A stretch of DNA of 64,000 nt from Methylophaga sp. (GTDB lineage: Bacteria > Pseudomonadota > Gammaproteobacteria > Nitrosococcales > Methylophagaceae), in assembly GCA_002706095.1 (NCBI GenBank), contig PAJP01000023.1, positions 372,001 through 436,000 of the forward strand, written 5' to 3'. The notes under the pieces were generated by a model. That model was not told the DNA's origin. It made no database searches and saw only the letters and a program-made list of their open reading frames with translations. Each line of letters begins with the position of its first letter. Positions within the stretch are counted from its first letter, which is position 1. Below, one piece after another: positions 9,473-19,692 of this stretch. The position numbers and the translations under genes were made by a program.

Positions 9473-9491
9473 GATAATGATTATTATTAAC
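9473..9491 (+). promoter_or_regulatory. Fur box before the TonB receptor
   Basis: The 19 bases GATAATGATTATTATTAAC match the E. coli Fur consensus GATAATGATAATCATTATC at 16 of 19 positions. The site ends 9 bp before the preferred GTG start of the receptor, so Fur would block transcription or early elongation. It implies iron repression of the receptor. Confidence 0.8.
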
Positions 9492-9500
9492 GAGGTGGTT

Positions 9501-11510
9501 GTGAGTAAAAGCTTAAACCCAATTAGTCATCGGACTGTACTTTCTGTCGCGCTTTTCGCCGCGATGTTTTCACAGGCTGCAATAGCTGAAGAAATAATTT
9601 TGGATACTGTTAAGGTAACGAGTAATACCATTACCCCAGAGTTAAATGGTGTAGATTCTCAGCAGATTGAAAAACTTCAGGCGAATGATTTGGAAGACCT
9701 TTTTAGTCAGTCACCTGAAGTGACTATTGGCGGTGGCCCTGATATTGCTCAAAAACTCTATATTCGTGGTATTGAAGACCAGCTATTAAATATCACTATT
9801 GATGGCGCGCAGCAGGCTACTAGACAATTTCACCATGTTGGTCGTATCAGCATTGAACCTGAATTGCTTAAGCGAGTTGAGGTTAATGCCGGTGCAGGTA
9901 ATGCATTGTCAGGTCCAGGTGCACTAGGTGGTTCAGTGAAATTTGTCACTAAAGATCCTGAAGATATGCTGAAACCTGGTAAACAATTTGGTGGCCTGGT
10001 TAAAGGCATGTTTTCTAGTAATACTGACAGCTTCAAAACAAATACGAGTTTATACGGTCGTCTAACGGATGACTGGAGTGCAATGGCCTCTTACACACAA
10101 TCGAATACTGATAATTATGAAGATGGCAATGGTGATCAAGTATTAGGCACGGAATCTGATCAAGATTATCTGTTTGCCAAACTAGTTGGGCATCTGACTG
10201 ATAGCCAGACTCTTCGTCTCAGCTATGAAAAACGAGATGATGAAGGTGATAGAACACAACGTCCTCAATGGGTGTATTCTCCTGCACCAACTGGTTTGCC
10301 GGTCCAGCGTGGTAATTATCTCTATTTCTCTGAGAATGAACGGGAAACGGTTACGCTTAACTACGCGTTGAATCCTATTGATAATCAATATCTAGATCTA
10401 AACCTTACGGTATATAACACCGATTCAGAATTCTTGCAGGATGGCCCATTTGGTGCCTTTAAAGGCATAGGTAAGAGTAAAGGCTTTGATTTACGGAATA
10501 CAAGTTTTGTTGGTATGCATACGCTGACCTATGGTGTTGACTACCGTGAAGATGAATCAGAGTTAAAAGGTGTGGATAGTGGTAGCTCTATTAAAGATGA
10601 GTCAAAAGTCAAAGGTCTGTATGTTCAGGATGATATTCAATTAACCGATGCTTTGTTATTGAGCGCGGGTTTACGTTATGACGACTATGAATTAGAGCAC
10701 AACGCAAATAACTCAAGTTTCGACGAAGATGAAGTCAGTCATAATATTGGTTTAAATTATCACCTCACTGATAACTGGAGTGCTTTTGCTTCTTACGCTG
10801 AAGCATTTAAAGGCCCAATGGCTCAAGATGCATTTAAATTTGATTCCTCTGTGATTGACCCAAATATAAAACCAGAGAAGGCAGAAAATATTGAGTTTGG
10901 TTTTGCCTATGATTCGCGGACTTGGTTTGGTTCAGCGAAAGTTTATAAGAGCCAAATCAAAGATGTCGTGGCATCTGTGGGTAGTCGCCCCGCGGTATTC
11001 CAGAATGTTGGTGATTTAGAGTCAGATGGGTATATTCTTGAGCTTGGACATCGTTGGGAAACCTTATTGGCTCGTGTCAGCTACCACCATAATGATATTG
11101 AAATTGATGGTTATGACGCCAACGCGTATGACCACAACGGTATAGCTAACACCGTTAGAGACACGCTGATTACACAATTAGATTATCAGCTAAATGCTCA
11201 GTGGAACCTGGGATGGAACGCTCACTTCGTGAAAGGGCATGACGGTATCAAGTCTCCTGGACTTGATGCTGATGCCCCAGGGTACGATTTTGATCAACCT
11301 GGTTATGGTATACACGACTTATATGTGCAATGGAGCCCATCTACGATCGATGATATCCGTGTTGGTCTGACTGTACGTAATGTGTTTGATAAGAACTATA
11401 TTTCCCATTCCAGTGTCGCTGACTTTACTCACGTACCAGGCTATTATTTGGTTAGAGGTTTCAACGAACCAGGTCGTGATGTTCGCCTGAGCGTGGCTTG
11501 GCAGTTCTAA
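9501..11510 (+). CDS. TonB-dependent outer-membrane receptor, iron regulated
   Basis: 669 residues from the GTG at 9501. That start is chosen because GAGG lies five bases upstream and it gives a clean signal peptide ending FSQAAIA-EE; longer frames would run through the Fur box. A plug domain (IRGIEDQLLNITIDGA, then RVEVNAGAGNALSGPGALGG) is followed by a 22-strand-type barrel, with the terminal residue Phe (VAWQF). Such receptors import siderophores, haem or other ligands using TonB energy. The ligand cannot be named from sequence. The Fur box points to iron. No TonB-ExbBD or siderophore genes are next to it. Confidence 0.9.
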   Translation: MSKSLNPISHRTVLSVALFAAMFSQAAIAEEIILDTVKVTSNTITPELNGVDSQQIEKLQANDLEDLFSQSPEVTIGGGPDIAQKLYIRGIEDQLLNITIDGAQQATRQFHHVGRISIEPELLKRVEVNAGAGNALSGPGALGGSVKFVTKDPEDMLKPGKQFGGLVKGMFSSNTDSFKTNTSLYGRLTDDWSAMASYTQSNTDNYEDGNGDQVLGTESDQDYLFAKLVGHLTDSQTLRLSYEKRDDEGDRTQRPQWVYSPAPTGLPVQRGNYLYFSENERETVTLNYALNPIDNQYLDLNLTVYNTDSEFLQDGPFGAFKGIGKSKGFDLRNTSFVGMHTLTYGVDYREDESELKGVDSGSSIKDESKVKGLYVQDDIQLTDALLLSAGLRYDDYELEHNANNSSFDEDEVSHNIGLNYHLTDNWSAFASYAEAFKGPMAQDAFKFDSSVIDPNIKPEKAENIEFGFAYDSRTWFGSAKVYKSQIKDVVASVGSRPAVFQNVGDLESDGYILELGHRWETLLARVSYHHNDIEIDGYDANAYDHNGIANTVRDTLITQLDYQLNAQWNLGWNAHFVKGHDGIKSPGLDADAPGYDFDQPGYGIHDLYVQWSPSTIDDIRVGLTVRNVFDKNYISHSSVADFTHVPGYYLVRGFNEPGRDVRLSVAWQF

Positions 11511-11549
11511 TTTCCCCAACCGTCTGAATACTCTCTCAGACTTTGCTAT

Positions 11550-11585
11550 GAGCCAGATAATGTCTGTTATCTGGCTCATTTTTTT
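11550..11585 (+). terminator. Rho-independent terminator after the TonB receptor
   Basis: An 11 bp perfect stem GAGCCAGATAA / TTATCTGGCTC (11550-11560 and 11567-11577) with loop TGTCTG, then A and seven T. Confidence 0.93.
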
Positions 11586-11655
11586 GCCTGATGATTCATG
11601 ACATATGAATTTTGTTGCCATTCTTCTGCTGTTAAAAAAGATACTTTAGCGGCGT

Positions 11656-12984
11656 TTAATCCAGTTTTATTGGGCGATATCGGATAAATAAGAGGATAGC
11701 GAGTAAAAATGTCAGCCATTCTGAGAGTGGTAAAGCAATAAGAAATTCAGGCTCTGGAAGTAACCAAGACAAAACGAGTAACAATACGATAGGCAAGAAT
11801 AATCCTCTCGATAACGCGATGGCCATAGAGGGAATTGGTTTCTGGATGGCCGTTAAATAAATAGAAAGAATCACATTAACACCATTTATCAAAAATAACG
11901 GCCACAATAGAGAAATAAAGTGTTTGGATAATTGCATCGTGTGTTCGGCTGTTTTATCTAGAAACAGGCTGCTGATGTGTTCTGGGAAATAGAGCAAGCA
12001 CAGTGTCACACTGATACTGATGCAAAGAATACCGATGATGGCTGTTAGCATAAACTGACTGATTCGCCGGGTATTTCGGGCCCCATGATTTTGACTGACC
12101 ACCAAATGTAACGCATCAGATATGCCGTAATACAGCATCAGACTGATAAAGATCAGGTAATTAATGACGGCAAAAGCCGCGATACCCTCAACATCAAGCC
12201 GACTGACTAAAATCCAGTTCAATACCAGGATGACCAATCCCCCAGAGATTTCATTGATAAACTCTGATCCGCCATTAAACATTACGGGTTTTATTTCTGA
12301 TTTATTATGTTGGATGAATGAAAAAGTTAACTTTTTCTGAGATCGTAAAAAATAACGACTTAACATAATCAGTTGTATGGTTTGTGCAATGGCTGTTGCA
12401 GCTGCAGCGCCTTTTAGTCCCCATTCGAATACGATAATAAACACAGCATCCAGAATAATATTAATGATGGCGCCGCTGATTAATGCCACTGAAGCGAGTG
12501 TTTGAGCATTATCCTGACGAATAAAGTAATACATCACCATCGTAGAAATCTGAATAAGCAATACGGCACTGATGATCAGAAAATAAGGCCTGATTAACGT
12601 TAGTATGGAGGCGGGCGTGCCGAGAAAAAGCAATATAGCGTCAGTGAATAACCAGGAAAAAAGCAGAAAACCAAGTCCAATAACGACAATAATAAGCAGA
12701 CACTGGCTAAAGACATCGGATGCTGACTGAAAACGTTTCTGACCAATATAATAGCCAGCTCGAACGGCTCCTCCAATGGAAAACATTAAAGCCAGTCCAA
12801 ATATCAAAGACAGATAGGGAATCAGTAAATTGATGGCTGCGAGCCCCTGAGCACTGACAAATTGGCCGACAAAAATACCATCTACGATACTGGCCGTAGT
12901 GATGGCTAATAAGCCCAAAATGGAGGGGATGGCATAGCTTAAGAAGGTTTTAATGATGGGACCCGTCAGGACCGCTTTATCCAT
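11656..12984 (-). CDS. MATE-family multidrug/metabolite exporter
   Basis: 442 residues from the ATG at 12984, giving MDKAVLTGPIIKTFLSYAIPS, the usual MATE N-terminus. The open frame continues upstream to a GTG at 13092, but those 36 residues are hydrophilic and unlike the family. Twelve hydrophobic segments are visible, with paired repeats (FVGQFVSAQGLAAINLLIPY in the first half). MATE proteins expel organic cations or other compounds using Na+ or H+ gradients. The gene is convergent with the TonB receptor and divergent from lepA. The substrate is unknown. Confidence 0.85.
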   Translation of the reverse strand: MDKAVLTGPIIKTFLSYAIPSILGLLAITTASIVDGIFVGQFVSAQGLAAINLLIPYLSLIFGLALMFSIGGAVRAGYYIGQKRFQSASDVFSQCLLIIVVIGLGFLLFSWLFTDAILLFLGTPASILTLIRPYFLIISAVLLIQISTMVMYYFIRQDNAQTLASVALISGAIINIILDAVFIIVFEWGLKGAAAATAIAQTIQLIMLSRYFLRSQKKLTFSFIQHNKSEIKPVMFNGGSEFINEISGGLVILVLNWILVSRLDVEGIAAFAVINYLIFISLMLYYGISDALHLVVSQNHGARNTRRISQFMLTAIIGILCISISVTLCLLYFPEHISSLFLDKTAEHTMQLSKHFISLLWPLFLINGVNVILSIYLTAIQKPIPSMAIALSRGLFLPIVLLLVLSWLLPEPEFLIALPLSEWLTFLLAILLFIRYRPIKLD

Positions 12985-13277
12985 AGTAATTATTGTCCAC
13001 AAAAGTACTGTATTGCTATTGAGATGATCTGACTCAGAAGTCTTCTCAGCCATGAGCGAAGACAGAGTGTCAGACTGGTATTCAGAAGTCACGTTTTTAT
13101 CTAAGGCGTGTCGAGATTATCGTTTTGTCATAGTGAAATGCGTATAATGTGGGATCATTTGCTGAGCGCGTGACTCAAAGGCCTATATCATCTGCCAGCG
13201 GGAACAATGCATGTCATGCAAAATCTATGTTAACTGTTCGGAATGGCCACCGACGTCACTAATGAAAATGTAACTAA

Positions 13278-15074
13278 ATGAACAATATACGTAACTTTTC
13301 TATCATCGCACATATCGATCATGGTAAATCCACCATTGCTGATCGGTTTATTCAAATTTGTGGTGGTCTGACAGACCGGGAAATGTCCCAGCAAGTGCTA
13401 GATTCTATGGATATTGAGCGCGAACGTGGCATTACCATCAAAGCACAAAGCGTATCACTGGAATACAAAGCACGCGATGGGGAAACTTATCAGCTGAATT
13501 TCATCGATACACCTGGGCACGTCGACTTTTCTTATGAAGTATCCCGCTCTCTTGCTGCCTGTGAAGGGGCATTATTAGTCGTTGATGCGGCGCAGGGTGT
13601 GGAAGCACAAAGTGTGGCGAACTGCTACACCGCCATTGATTTAGGCTTAGAAGTATTACCCGTTCTGAATAAAATTGATTTACCTTCGGCAGAACCGGAA
13701 CGTGTTGCTCAAGAAATTGAAGACATTATCGGCGTCGATGCTATGGATGCTGTACGTTGTAGTGCCAAAACCGGTATTGGTATTGAAGACGTACTGGAAG
13801 AGCTGGTGGCAAAAGTCCCTGCGCCAAAAGGTAATCCAGACGCACCTCTTAAAGCCCTCATTATTGATTCCTGGTTTGACAGCTACGTGGGTGTTATTTC
13901 ATTGGTACGTATTGTCGATGGCTCACTTAAGCACAAAGATAAAATAAAAGTGATGTCGACAGGGCAGGAATATCAAGTCGATCAAGTAGGTACTTTCACT
14001 CCTAAACGCACACCATGTAACGTGCTGGATTGTGGTGACGTGGGTTACGTCATTTCAGGGGTCAAGGAAATTGATGGGGCACCGGTAGGTGACACCTTAA
14101 CGCACGCACACCATGGTGCAGATAAAATGCTGCCCGGTTTCAAAGAAGTAACCCCACAAGTTTATGCCGGTATTTTCCCTGTCAGCAGTGATGATTACGA
14201 AAACTTCCGTGAAGCCTTGTCGAAATTACGCCTAAATGATGCTTCATTATTTTATGAACCTGAAAGCTCACAAGCCTTAGGATTTGGTTTCCGTTGTGGT
14301 TTCCTGGGGCTGTTGCATATGGAAATCATTCAGGAACGATTGGAACGTGAATACGATCTTGATCTGATCACAACAGCGCCGACCGTTGTGTTTGAAGTTC
14401 TCAAGAAAAATGGCGAAGTCGAACGGGTTGAAAATCCATCATCGCTACCTGATGTTGGCACCATTGAAGAAATACGTGAACCTATCGTCAGAGCGGATAT
14501 TCTGGTGCCACAAGACCATTTAGGCGCTGTGATTACCTTATGCGTTGAAAAACGTGGTGTGCAGAAGAATATGCAGTATATGGGAAAACAGGTTGCGTTA
14601 ACCTATGAACTTCCTATGAATGAAGTGGTCATTGATTTCTTCGACCGTGTGAAGTCTGTCAGCCGTGGCTATGCCTCGCTTGACTATCACTTTGTTCGGT
14701 TCGAGCCAGCCAATCTGGTGAAATTAGATATTATGATTAATGGTGAACGAGTCGATGCCTTATCGCTTATCGTGCACAAGGACAGCAGTGTGAGTCGCGG
14801 GAGACTGCTAGTCGAAAAAATGAAAGAGCTGATACCGCGTCAAATGTTTGATATTGCTATTCAAGCGGCTATTGGCGGACACATTATTGCTCGTTCTACC
14901 GTCAAAGCGATGCGTAAAAATGTATTAGCTAAATGTTACGGCGGTGACGTTTCTCGTAAACGTAAATTGCTGGAAAAACAAAAAGCAGGTAAAAAACGGA
15001 TGAAGTCTGTTGGTAAGGTGGATGTGCCACAAGAAGCCTTCCTCGCCGTATTACAACTGTCAAAGAATTCATAA
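13278..15074 (+). CDS. lepA: Elongation factor 4 (LepA)
   Basis: 598 residues, full length. Ribosomal GTPase implicated in translation fidelity and 30S biogenesis. G-domain motifs are AHIDHGKST (G1), RERGITIKA (G2), DTPGHVDF (G3), NKIDLP (G4) and SAKTG (G5). The C-terminal LepA-specific domain ends with [25 protein letters not shown] sequence at 13143-13148 could be the -10 of its promoter; no convincing -35 was found. It leads the lepA-lepB-rnc-era-recO-pdxJ-acpS block. Confidence 0.97.
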   Translation: MNNIRNFSIIAHIDHGKSTIADRFIQICGGLTDREMSQQVLDSMDIERERGITIKAQSVSLEYKARDGETYQLNFIDTPGHVDFSYEVSRSLAACEGALLVVDAAQGVEAQSVANCYTAIDLGLEVLPVLNKIDLPSAEPERVAQEIEDIIGVDAMDAVRCSAKTGIGIEDVLEELVAKVPAPKGNPDAPLKALIIDSWFDSYVGVISLVRIVDGSLKHKDKIKVMSTGQEYQVDQVGTFTPKRTPCNVLDCGDVGYVISGVKEIDGAPVGDTLTHAHHGADKMLPGFKEVTPQVYAGIFPVSSDDYENFREALSKLRLNDASLFYEPESSQALGFGFRCGFLGLLHMEIIQERLEREYDLDLITTAPTVVFEVLKKNGEVERVENPSSLPDVGTIEEIREPIVRADILVPQDHLGAVITLCVEKRGVQKNMQYMGKQVALTYELPMNEVVIDFFDRVKSVSRGYASLDYHFVRFEPANLVKLDIMINGERVDALSLIVHKDSSVSRGRLLVEKMKELIPRQMFDIAIQAAIGGHIIARSTVKAMRKNVLAKCYGGDVSRKRKLLEKQKAGKKRMKSVGKVDVPQEAFLAVLQLSKNS

Positions 15075-15097
15075 AAGGTAGGAAGGAGCGTTATACA

Positions 15098-15874
15098 GTG
15101 AGTTTTCCCGCAATCATGGTGTTACTGGTAGCCGTCACCGGCTTGATTTGGTTAATCGACAAGCTGTTTTGGGCACCAGGTCGTGATAACGATGCAAAAG
15201 AACCTGTCGTGGTTGAATATGCACGCTCATTTTTTCCTATCATTCTTTTGGTGTTAGTGATTCGCTCCTTTATCGCTGAACCTTTCCGTATCCCATCGTC
15301 ATCAATGGTACCTACGCTGCACATTGGTGATTTTATTCTGGTGAATAAATTCTCATATGGCATCCGTTTACCGGTCCTCAACACAAAAATATTAGAGACA
15401 GGCGAGCCTGAACGTGGTGATGTGGTGGTTTTTCGTTACCCGGTGAAGAAGAATAAAAGTGACCCTGATATTGACTATATCAAACGTGTAGTAGGCCTTC
15501 CCGGAGATAAAGTCGGTTATTTCAATAAAACGATTTATATTAACGGCGAACCGGTTGCACAAGAGCCACAAGAAAAAACTGAAAGCATGATTAATATTTC
15601 AGCTCCCGGCTCTGAATTACGTTCTGAACAGCTCGGTGAGCATAATCATCTAATCGTGGTTGAACCGGGTGTTAAACGTGTGGAAGGTGAAACCGTGGTG
15701 CCTGAAGGACACTATTTTGTTATGGGTGATAACCGTGATAACAGCAATGATAGTCGTTACTGGGGAACTGTCCCTGAAGAAAATCTGGTCGGTAAGGCCT
15801 TTTTAGTTTGGATGAGTTGGGACTGGAATGAGGGCGGCATTGTCTGGAATCGTTTAGGTCAGTCCATTGAATAA
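15098..15874 (+). CDS. lepB: Signal peptidase I
   Basis: 258 residues starting at GTG 15098, preceded by AGGAAGGAG. It cleaves signal peptides at the outer face of the inner membrane. The catalytic Ser is in the motif RIPSSSMVPTL and the Lys in YIKRVVGLPGD; the family box MGDNRDNSNDSRYWG is intact. Transmembrane segments are at about residues 4-20 and 45-62. It lies 23 bp downstream of lepA as in E. coli. Confidence 0.96.
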   Translation: MSFPAIMVLLVAVTGLIWLIDKLFWAPGRDNDAKEPVVVEYARSFFPIILLVLVIRSFIAEPFRIPSSSMVPTLHIGDFILVNKFSYGIRLPVLNTKILETGEPERGDVVVFRYPVKKNKSDPDIDYIKRVVGLPGDKVGYFNKTIYINGEPVAQEPQEKTESMINISAPGSELRSEQLGEHNHLIVVEPGVKRVEGETVVPEGHYFVMGDNRDNSNDSRYWGTVPEENLVGKAFLVWMSWDWNEGGIVWNRLGQSIE

Positions 15875-15884
15875 GGAGATTGTG

Positions 15885-16262
15885 ATGAAACACCAGCGAG
15901 GTATGACATTAATTGGCTGGGTCATTGTGTTGGCCTTGATTGCTTTTTTTGTGACATTAGCGATTCGTTTGGTGCCGATGTATCAGGAGTATTACGGTGT
16001 CGTCCAGATCATGGAAGATATGAAGACAGAACTGCGTAATAACAATCTCTCGAAAAATGAAGTACAGACACTGCTTTCTAAGCGCTTTAATATCGGCTAT
16101 ATCAGTAGTGTCGAACGCGATGACGTCGAAGTTTTCCGTGGTAAAAACACCGCCTACGTAACGAAAATCGTTATCGACTATGAAGTGCGAAAACCGTTTT
16201 TTGCTCAGATCGATCTGGTCGGGCATTTTCATAAAGAAATTGATGTAGAGCCACAGCTATAA
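15885..16262 (+). CDS. DUF4845 single-pass membrane protein
   Basis: 125 residues from the ATG at 15885, preceded by AAGGAG; an in-frame TTG at 15867 lies inside lepB and has no ribosome site. One N-terminal transmembrane segment (MTLIGWVIVLALIAFFVTLAIR) starts with a type-IV-pilin-like RGMTLI motif. The rest is a small alpha/beta periplasmic domain. DUF4845 genes sit between lepB and rnc in many beta- and gammaproteobacteria; no function is established. The stop overlaps the rnc ATG by one base. Confidence 0.85.
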   Translation: MKHQRGMTLIGWVIVLALIAFFVTLAIRLVPMYQEYYGVVQIMEDMKTELRNNNLSKNEVQTLLSKRFNIGYISSVERDDVEVFRGKNTAYVTKIVIDYEVRKPFFAQIDLVGHFHKEIDVEPQL

Positions 16263-16942
16263 TGATAACCCAGCGGCAAAAAGCCCTGTGCAAACAGTTA
16301 AAAGTAGAATTTAAAGATACCGCATTTTTACAACAAGCCTTAACGCACCGCAGTGCGGATCCCAAAAATAATGAGCGTCTTGAATATCTCGGTGATGCTA
16401 TTTTGAGTTTTGTGATTGCGGAAGAGTTATTCAACCGTTTCCCTCAAGTTAAGGAAGGAAAATTAAGTCGTCTACGGGCTTCTCTGGTGAAAGGCGAGAC
16501 CCTAGCTGAGCTGGGGCGCGAGTTAAAGTTAGGGGATGTATTAATCCTTGGGCCCGGTGAGTTGAAAAGTGGTGGTTTTCGTCGGGAATCAATTCTGGCT
16601 GATGCGGTAGAAGCCATTTTAGGTGCACTTTATCTTGACAGCGGTCTGACACCTGTCAAAGAGCTCATCTTAAGATTATTTGCCGAGCGAATAGCGTCTA
16701 TTGATGTGACAGAAACGGTCAAGGATCCTAAAACGCGTTTGCAGGAATTATTACAAAGCCGTAAACAGCCTTTACCGCTATATAGTGTTAAAGAATTAAA
16801 AACAGACAAGAAACAGCCTGTCTTTGAAGCATCCTGCCAGGTTACCTTGCTGGACAAAGTGGTCGTTGCTCAAGGCAGTAGTCACCGAAAAGCTGAGAAA
16901 AAAGCCGCTGAACGTGCCTTAACTCTAATAGAGGGTAAATAA
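16262..16942 (+). CDS. rnc: Ribonuclease III
   Basis: 226 residues. Endonuclease for double-stranded RNA, acting in rRNA processing and mRNA turnover. The signature NERLEYLGDAILSFVIAE holds the catalytic acidic residues, and a second acidic cluster is in LADAVEAILGALYLD. The double-stranded RNA-binding domain occupies about 155-224 (DPKTRLQELLQSRKQPLP, GSSHRKAEKKAAERAL). It overlaps era by one base (TAATG), so the two are co-translated as in E. coli. Confidence 0.97.
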   Translation: MITQRQKALCKQLKVEFKDTAFLQQALTHRSADPKNNERLEYLGDAILSFVIAEELFNRFPQVKEGKLSRLRASLVKGETLAELGRELKLGDVLILGPGELKSGGFRRESILADAVEAILGALYLDSGLTPVKELILRLFAERIASIDVTETVKDPKTRLQELLQSRKQPLPLYSVKELKTDKKQPVFEASCQVTLLDKVVVAQGSSHRKAEKKAAERALTLIEGK

Positions 16943-17847
16943 TGAATACCACACCATTTCGTTCCGGTTACGTTGCCATTATTGGACGTCCCAATGTGGG
17001 TAAGTCGACATTAATCAACCGTATTCTTGGTCAGAAGTTATGTATTACTTCGCGCCGCCCACAAACGACCCGCCACCGTATTCTGGGTATTAAAACCACA
17101 GACCAGGGCCAGTTTATCTACGTTGATACACCGGGTATGCACAGCGATGGAAAAAAAGCGATGAATCGTTATATGAACCGCGCTGCTGCCGCTTCAATTG
17201 ACGATGTGGATGTGGTGCTGTTTGTGGTGGAAGGACTGAAATGGACGGAAGATGATCAGCGCGTCTTGAAACGTATTCAACAAGATGCACGCTCTCCAGT
17301 CATTTTAGTGTTAAATAAAGCCGATAAACTCTCAGACAAATCAGATTTATTACCGCAGATACAATCACTTGCACCACAATATGATTTTGCGGCTGTTGTG
17401 CCTATTTCTGCACGGAAAGGTATGAATACAGATGTACTGGAGCAGGAAATTGCCAAGTTAATGCCTGAAGGCGAGATGATCTTTGATGAAGATCAATTAA
17501 CCGATCGCAGTTCACGCTTTTTGGCGGGTGAAATCGTACGTGAAAAATTATTCCGTTATCTCGGTCAGGAATTACCTTATTCACTCACTGTAGAAATTGA
17601 ACAGTTCGAGGAAGAAGAAGGCATGTATCGAATTGGTGCTGTTGTTTATGTTGAGCGAAGCGGTCAGAAGTCGATTGTGATTGGTAAAAAAGGCGAACAG
17701 CTCAAGCTTATCGGTCAGGACGCACGGCTGGAAATGGAACAGCTATTCGGTTGTAAAGTGTTTTTACAGATATGGGTCAAAGTGCGTGAAGGCTGGTCAG
17801 ATAATGAGCGCATGTTAAAGAACCTGGGTTATAACGACGACCTATAG
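16942..17847 (+). CDS. era: GTPase Era
   Basis: 301 residues. Essential GTPase for 30S subunit assembly, binding the 3' end of 16S rRNA. GTPase motifs are GRPNVGKSTL, the effector TTRHRILG, DTPGMH and NKADK. The C-terminal KH domain has VIGKKGEQLKLIGQDAR. Follows rnc with an overlap and precedes recO by 7 bp. Confidence 0.97.
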   Translation: MNTTPFRSGYVAIIGRPNVGKSTLINRILGQKLCITSRRPQTTRHRILGIKTTDQGQFIYVDTPGMHSDGKKAMNRYMNRAAAASIDDVDVVLFVVEGLKWTEDDQRVLKRIQQDARSPVILVLNKADKLSDKSDLLPQIQSLAPQYDFAAVVPISARKGMNTDVLEQEIAKLMPEGEMIFDEDQLTDRSSRFLAGEIVREKLFRYLGQELPYSLTVEIEQFEEEEGMYRIGAVVYVERSGQKSIVIGKKGEQLKLIGQDARLEMEQLFGCKVFLQIWVKVREGWSDNERMLKNLGYNDDL

Positions 17848-17854
17848 GTAGCTT

Positions 17855-18568
17855 GTGGAGCTGACGTCTGCTTTTGTTCTGCACCATAGACCTTATCGTG
17901 AAACCAGTTCACTGGTCGATGTGTTAACGCAGGATTATGGGCGAGTGAGCCTGGTCGCCCGAGGTTTACGGCAAAAAAAGAAACGCAGCTCATCAATACA
18001 AATATTTCAACCGCTCTGGCTCAGCTGGTATGGCCAAGGTGATTTAGTGACATTGAGTCATATCGAAGTGGATGAACCCAGTTATCGCCTTGTTGGTAAT
18101 GCCAGCCTCTGTGGCCTTTATATGAATGAGTTGCTCGTGAAATTATTGCCTCTTCATGAAGCGGAACCAGAGATTTATCTGGCTTACCGTCAGGCGCTGT
18201 CTTCACTCCAACAAAAAAGCAATGAACAGATTACCCTGCGATTATTTGAAAAAGCGCTGCTCAGCCATCTGGGCTATGGTCTGGCATTAACGGTGGATGT
18301 CGATTCTGGTCAGAATATTGAAGATGAAGGTATGTATATTTACCATCCAGATAGTGGTCCACGCCGTGTATTTGGTCAACAGCTTGAGAATACGGTATCT
18401 GGACGCAGCTTACGTCACCTTGATCAGGAAGCGGAATTTGATGATGTGAGTCTGAAAGAAATCAAACATATGATGCGGTCAGTGATAAATTATTACTTGG
18501 GCGGCCGTCCTTTACATAGTCGTCAGTTATTTGCTGGGCTTAATCAATTTACAACAAAAACAAACTGA
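17855..18568 (+). CDS. recO: DNA repair protein RecO
   Basis: 237 residues from GTG 17855; the downstream residues (ELTSAFVLHHRPYRETSSLVD) match the RecO N-terminal OB-fold. RecO helps load RecA with RecR on SSB-coated single strands. The family pattern YLNELLVKLLP-like (here MNELLVKLLP) and the C-terminal LHSRQLF are present. The usual four-Cys zinc motif is absent, as in many gammaproteobacterial RecO. Ribosome-binding site is weak. Confidence 0.93.
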   Translation: MELTSAFVLHHRPYRETSSLVDVLTQDYGRVSLVARGLRQKKKRSSSIQIFQPLWLSWYGQGDLVTLSHIEVDEPSYRLVGNASLCGLYMNELLVKLLPLHEAEPEIYLAYRQALSSLQQKSNEQITLRLFEKALLSHLGYGLALTVDVDSGQNIEDEGMYIYHPDSGPRRVFGQQLENTVSGRSLRHLDQEAEFDDVSLKEIKHMMRSVINYYLGGRPLHSRQLFAGLNQFTTKTN

Positions 18569-18580
18569 GTTTGGAGATTC

Positions 18581-19312
18581 ATGTCTATTTATCTAGGTGT
18601 CAACATCGATCACATCGCCACACTGCGTCAAGCTCGTGGAACACGTTATCCTGATCCCATTCAGGCAGCGATTGAAGCAGAGCAAGCAGGGGCGGACAGT
18701 ATCACATTACATTTACGCGAAGATCGTCGACATATTCAGGAACGTGATGTGGCGATGTTGAGCGATATCTTGCAGACAAAAATGAATCTTGAGATGGCGA
18801 TCACTGAAGAAATGTTAGCGATGGCCGAAAAATATCGTCCTGCAGACTGTTGTTTAGTACCTGAGAAACGTGAGGAATTGACAACAGAAGGTGGTCTGGA
18901 TGTGGCGGGGCAGTTGTCTCGAATGCAGCAAGCGTGTCAGCGCCTAGCTGCGGTCAATGTACGTGTCTCTTTATTTATCGATCCTGATTTGGCTCAAATA
19001 GAAGCGGCAGTGGCTTGCGGTGTACCAGTGGTAGAACTTCATACTGGCCGTTATGCTGATGCCGAAACCGATGCAGAGGCCGAAAGAGAGCTTGCCGTGA
19101 TTGCTGATGCAGCAAAACAGGCTCATGAAAGGGGATTACAGGTGAATGCTGGCCATGGTCTGCATTACCACAATACTCAGAAAATTGCGGCGATACCAGA
19201 ACTGGTGGAGTTAAATATTGGCCACGCGATTGTGGCGCGTTCGGTGTTTACTGGCTTTCAGGCAGCGGTTCGCGAGATGAAACAATTGATGCAGGACGCG
19301 CGCCGGGGATGA
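18581..19312 (+). CDS. pdxJ: Pyridoxine 5'-phosphate synthase
   Basis: 243 residues. Condenses 1-deoxyxylulose 5-phosphate with 3-amino-2-oxopropyl phosphate in vitamin B6 synthesis. Typical motifs: [16 protein letters not shown] at the N-terminus, [24 protein letters not shown] and [11 protein letters not shown]. It follows recO by 12 bp and overlaps acpS by 4 bp, the conserved recO-pdxJ-acpS order. Confidence 0.97.
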   Translation: MSIYLGVNIDHIATLRQARGTRYPDPIQAAIEAEQAGADSITLHLREDRRHIQERDVAMLSDILQTKMNLEMAITEEMLAMAEKYRPADCCLVPEKREELTTEGGLDVAGQLSRMQQACQRLAAVNVRVSLFIDPDLAQIEAAVACGVPVVELHTGRYADAETDAEAERELAVIADAAKQAHERGLQVNAGHGLHYHNTQKIAAIPELVELNIGHAIVARSVFTGFQAAVREMKQLMQDARRG

Positions 19313-19692
19313 TCATTGGCATTGGCACAGACCTTGTTCATATTCCGCGAATGCAAGACTTACTCGATAAACATGGTGATAAGTTTGCTGAAAGAATACT
19401 CAGTGCCCATGAGTTCAGCGAGTTTAAATTGCAACTTAAACCGGCTAATTTTTTAGCGAAACGATTTGCAGCAAAAGAAGCCGCCGCTAAAGCCATGGGA
19501 ACAGGATTTCGGGATGGTTTAAGTTTGCGTCATATCAGCGTCAGAAATAATTCACTGGGTAAACCTGAGTTACAGTTCGAAAAAGTGGGACTGGAACTGA
19601 AAGAAAAAATGCATATTGATAAGGCGATGTTAAGCCTGAGTGACGATCATGAATATGCGATTGCTTATGTTGTGTTAATGGAAGCAAATTGA
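19309..19692 (+). CDS. acpS: Holo-[acyl-carrier-protein] synthase
   Basis: 127 residues. Transfers 4'-phosphopantetheine from CoA to acyl carrier protein. Motifs are [13 protein letters not shown] with the metal Asp, and [19 protein letters not shown] with the second metal Glu. Overlaps pdxJ (ATGA) and shares one base with the cysM start. Confidence 0.96.
   Translation: MIIGIGTDLVHIPRMQDLLDKHGDKFAERILSAHEFSEFKLQLKPANFLAKRFAAKEAAAKAMGTGFRDGLSLRHISVRNNSLGKPELQFEKVGLELKEKMHIDKAMLSLSDDHEYAIAYVVLMEAN

Noticed and set aside
12985..13092. Longer N-terminus for the MATE exporter from GTG 13092
   Set aside because: The extra 36 residues are hydrophilic and unlike the family, and the ATG at 12984 gives the normal start.
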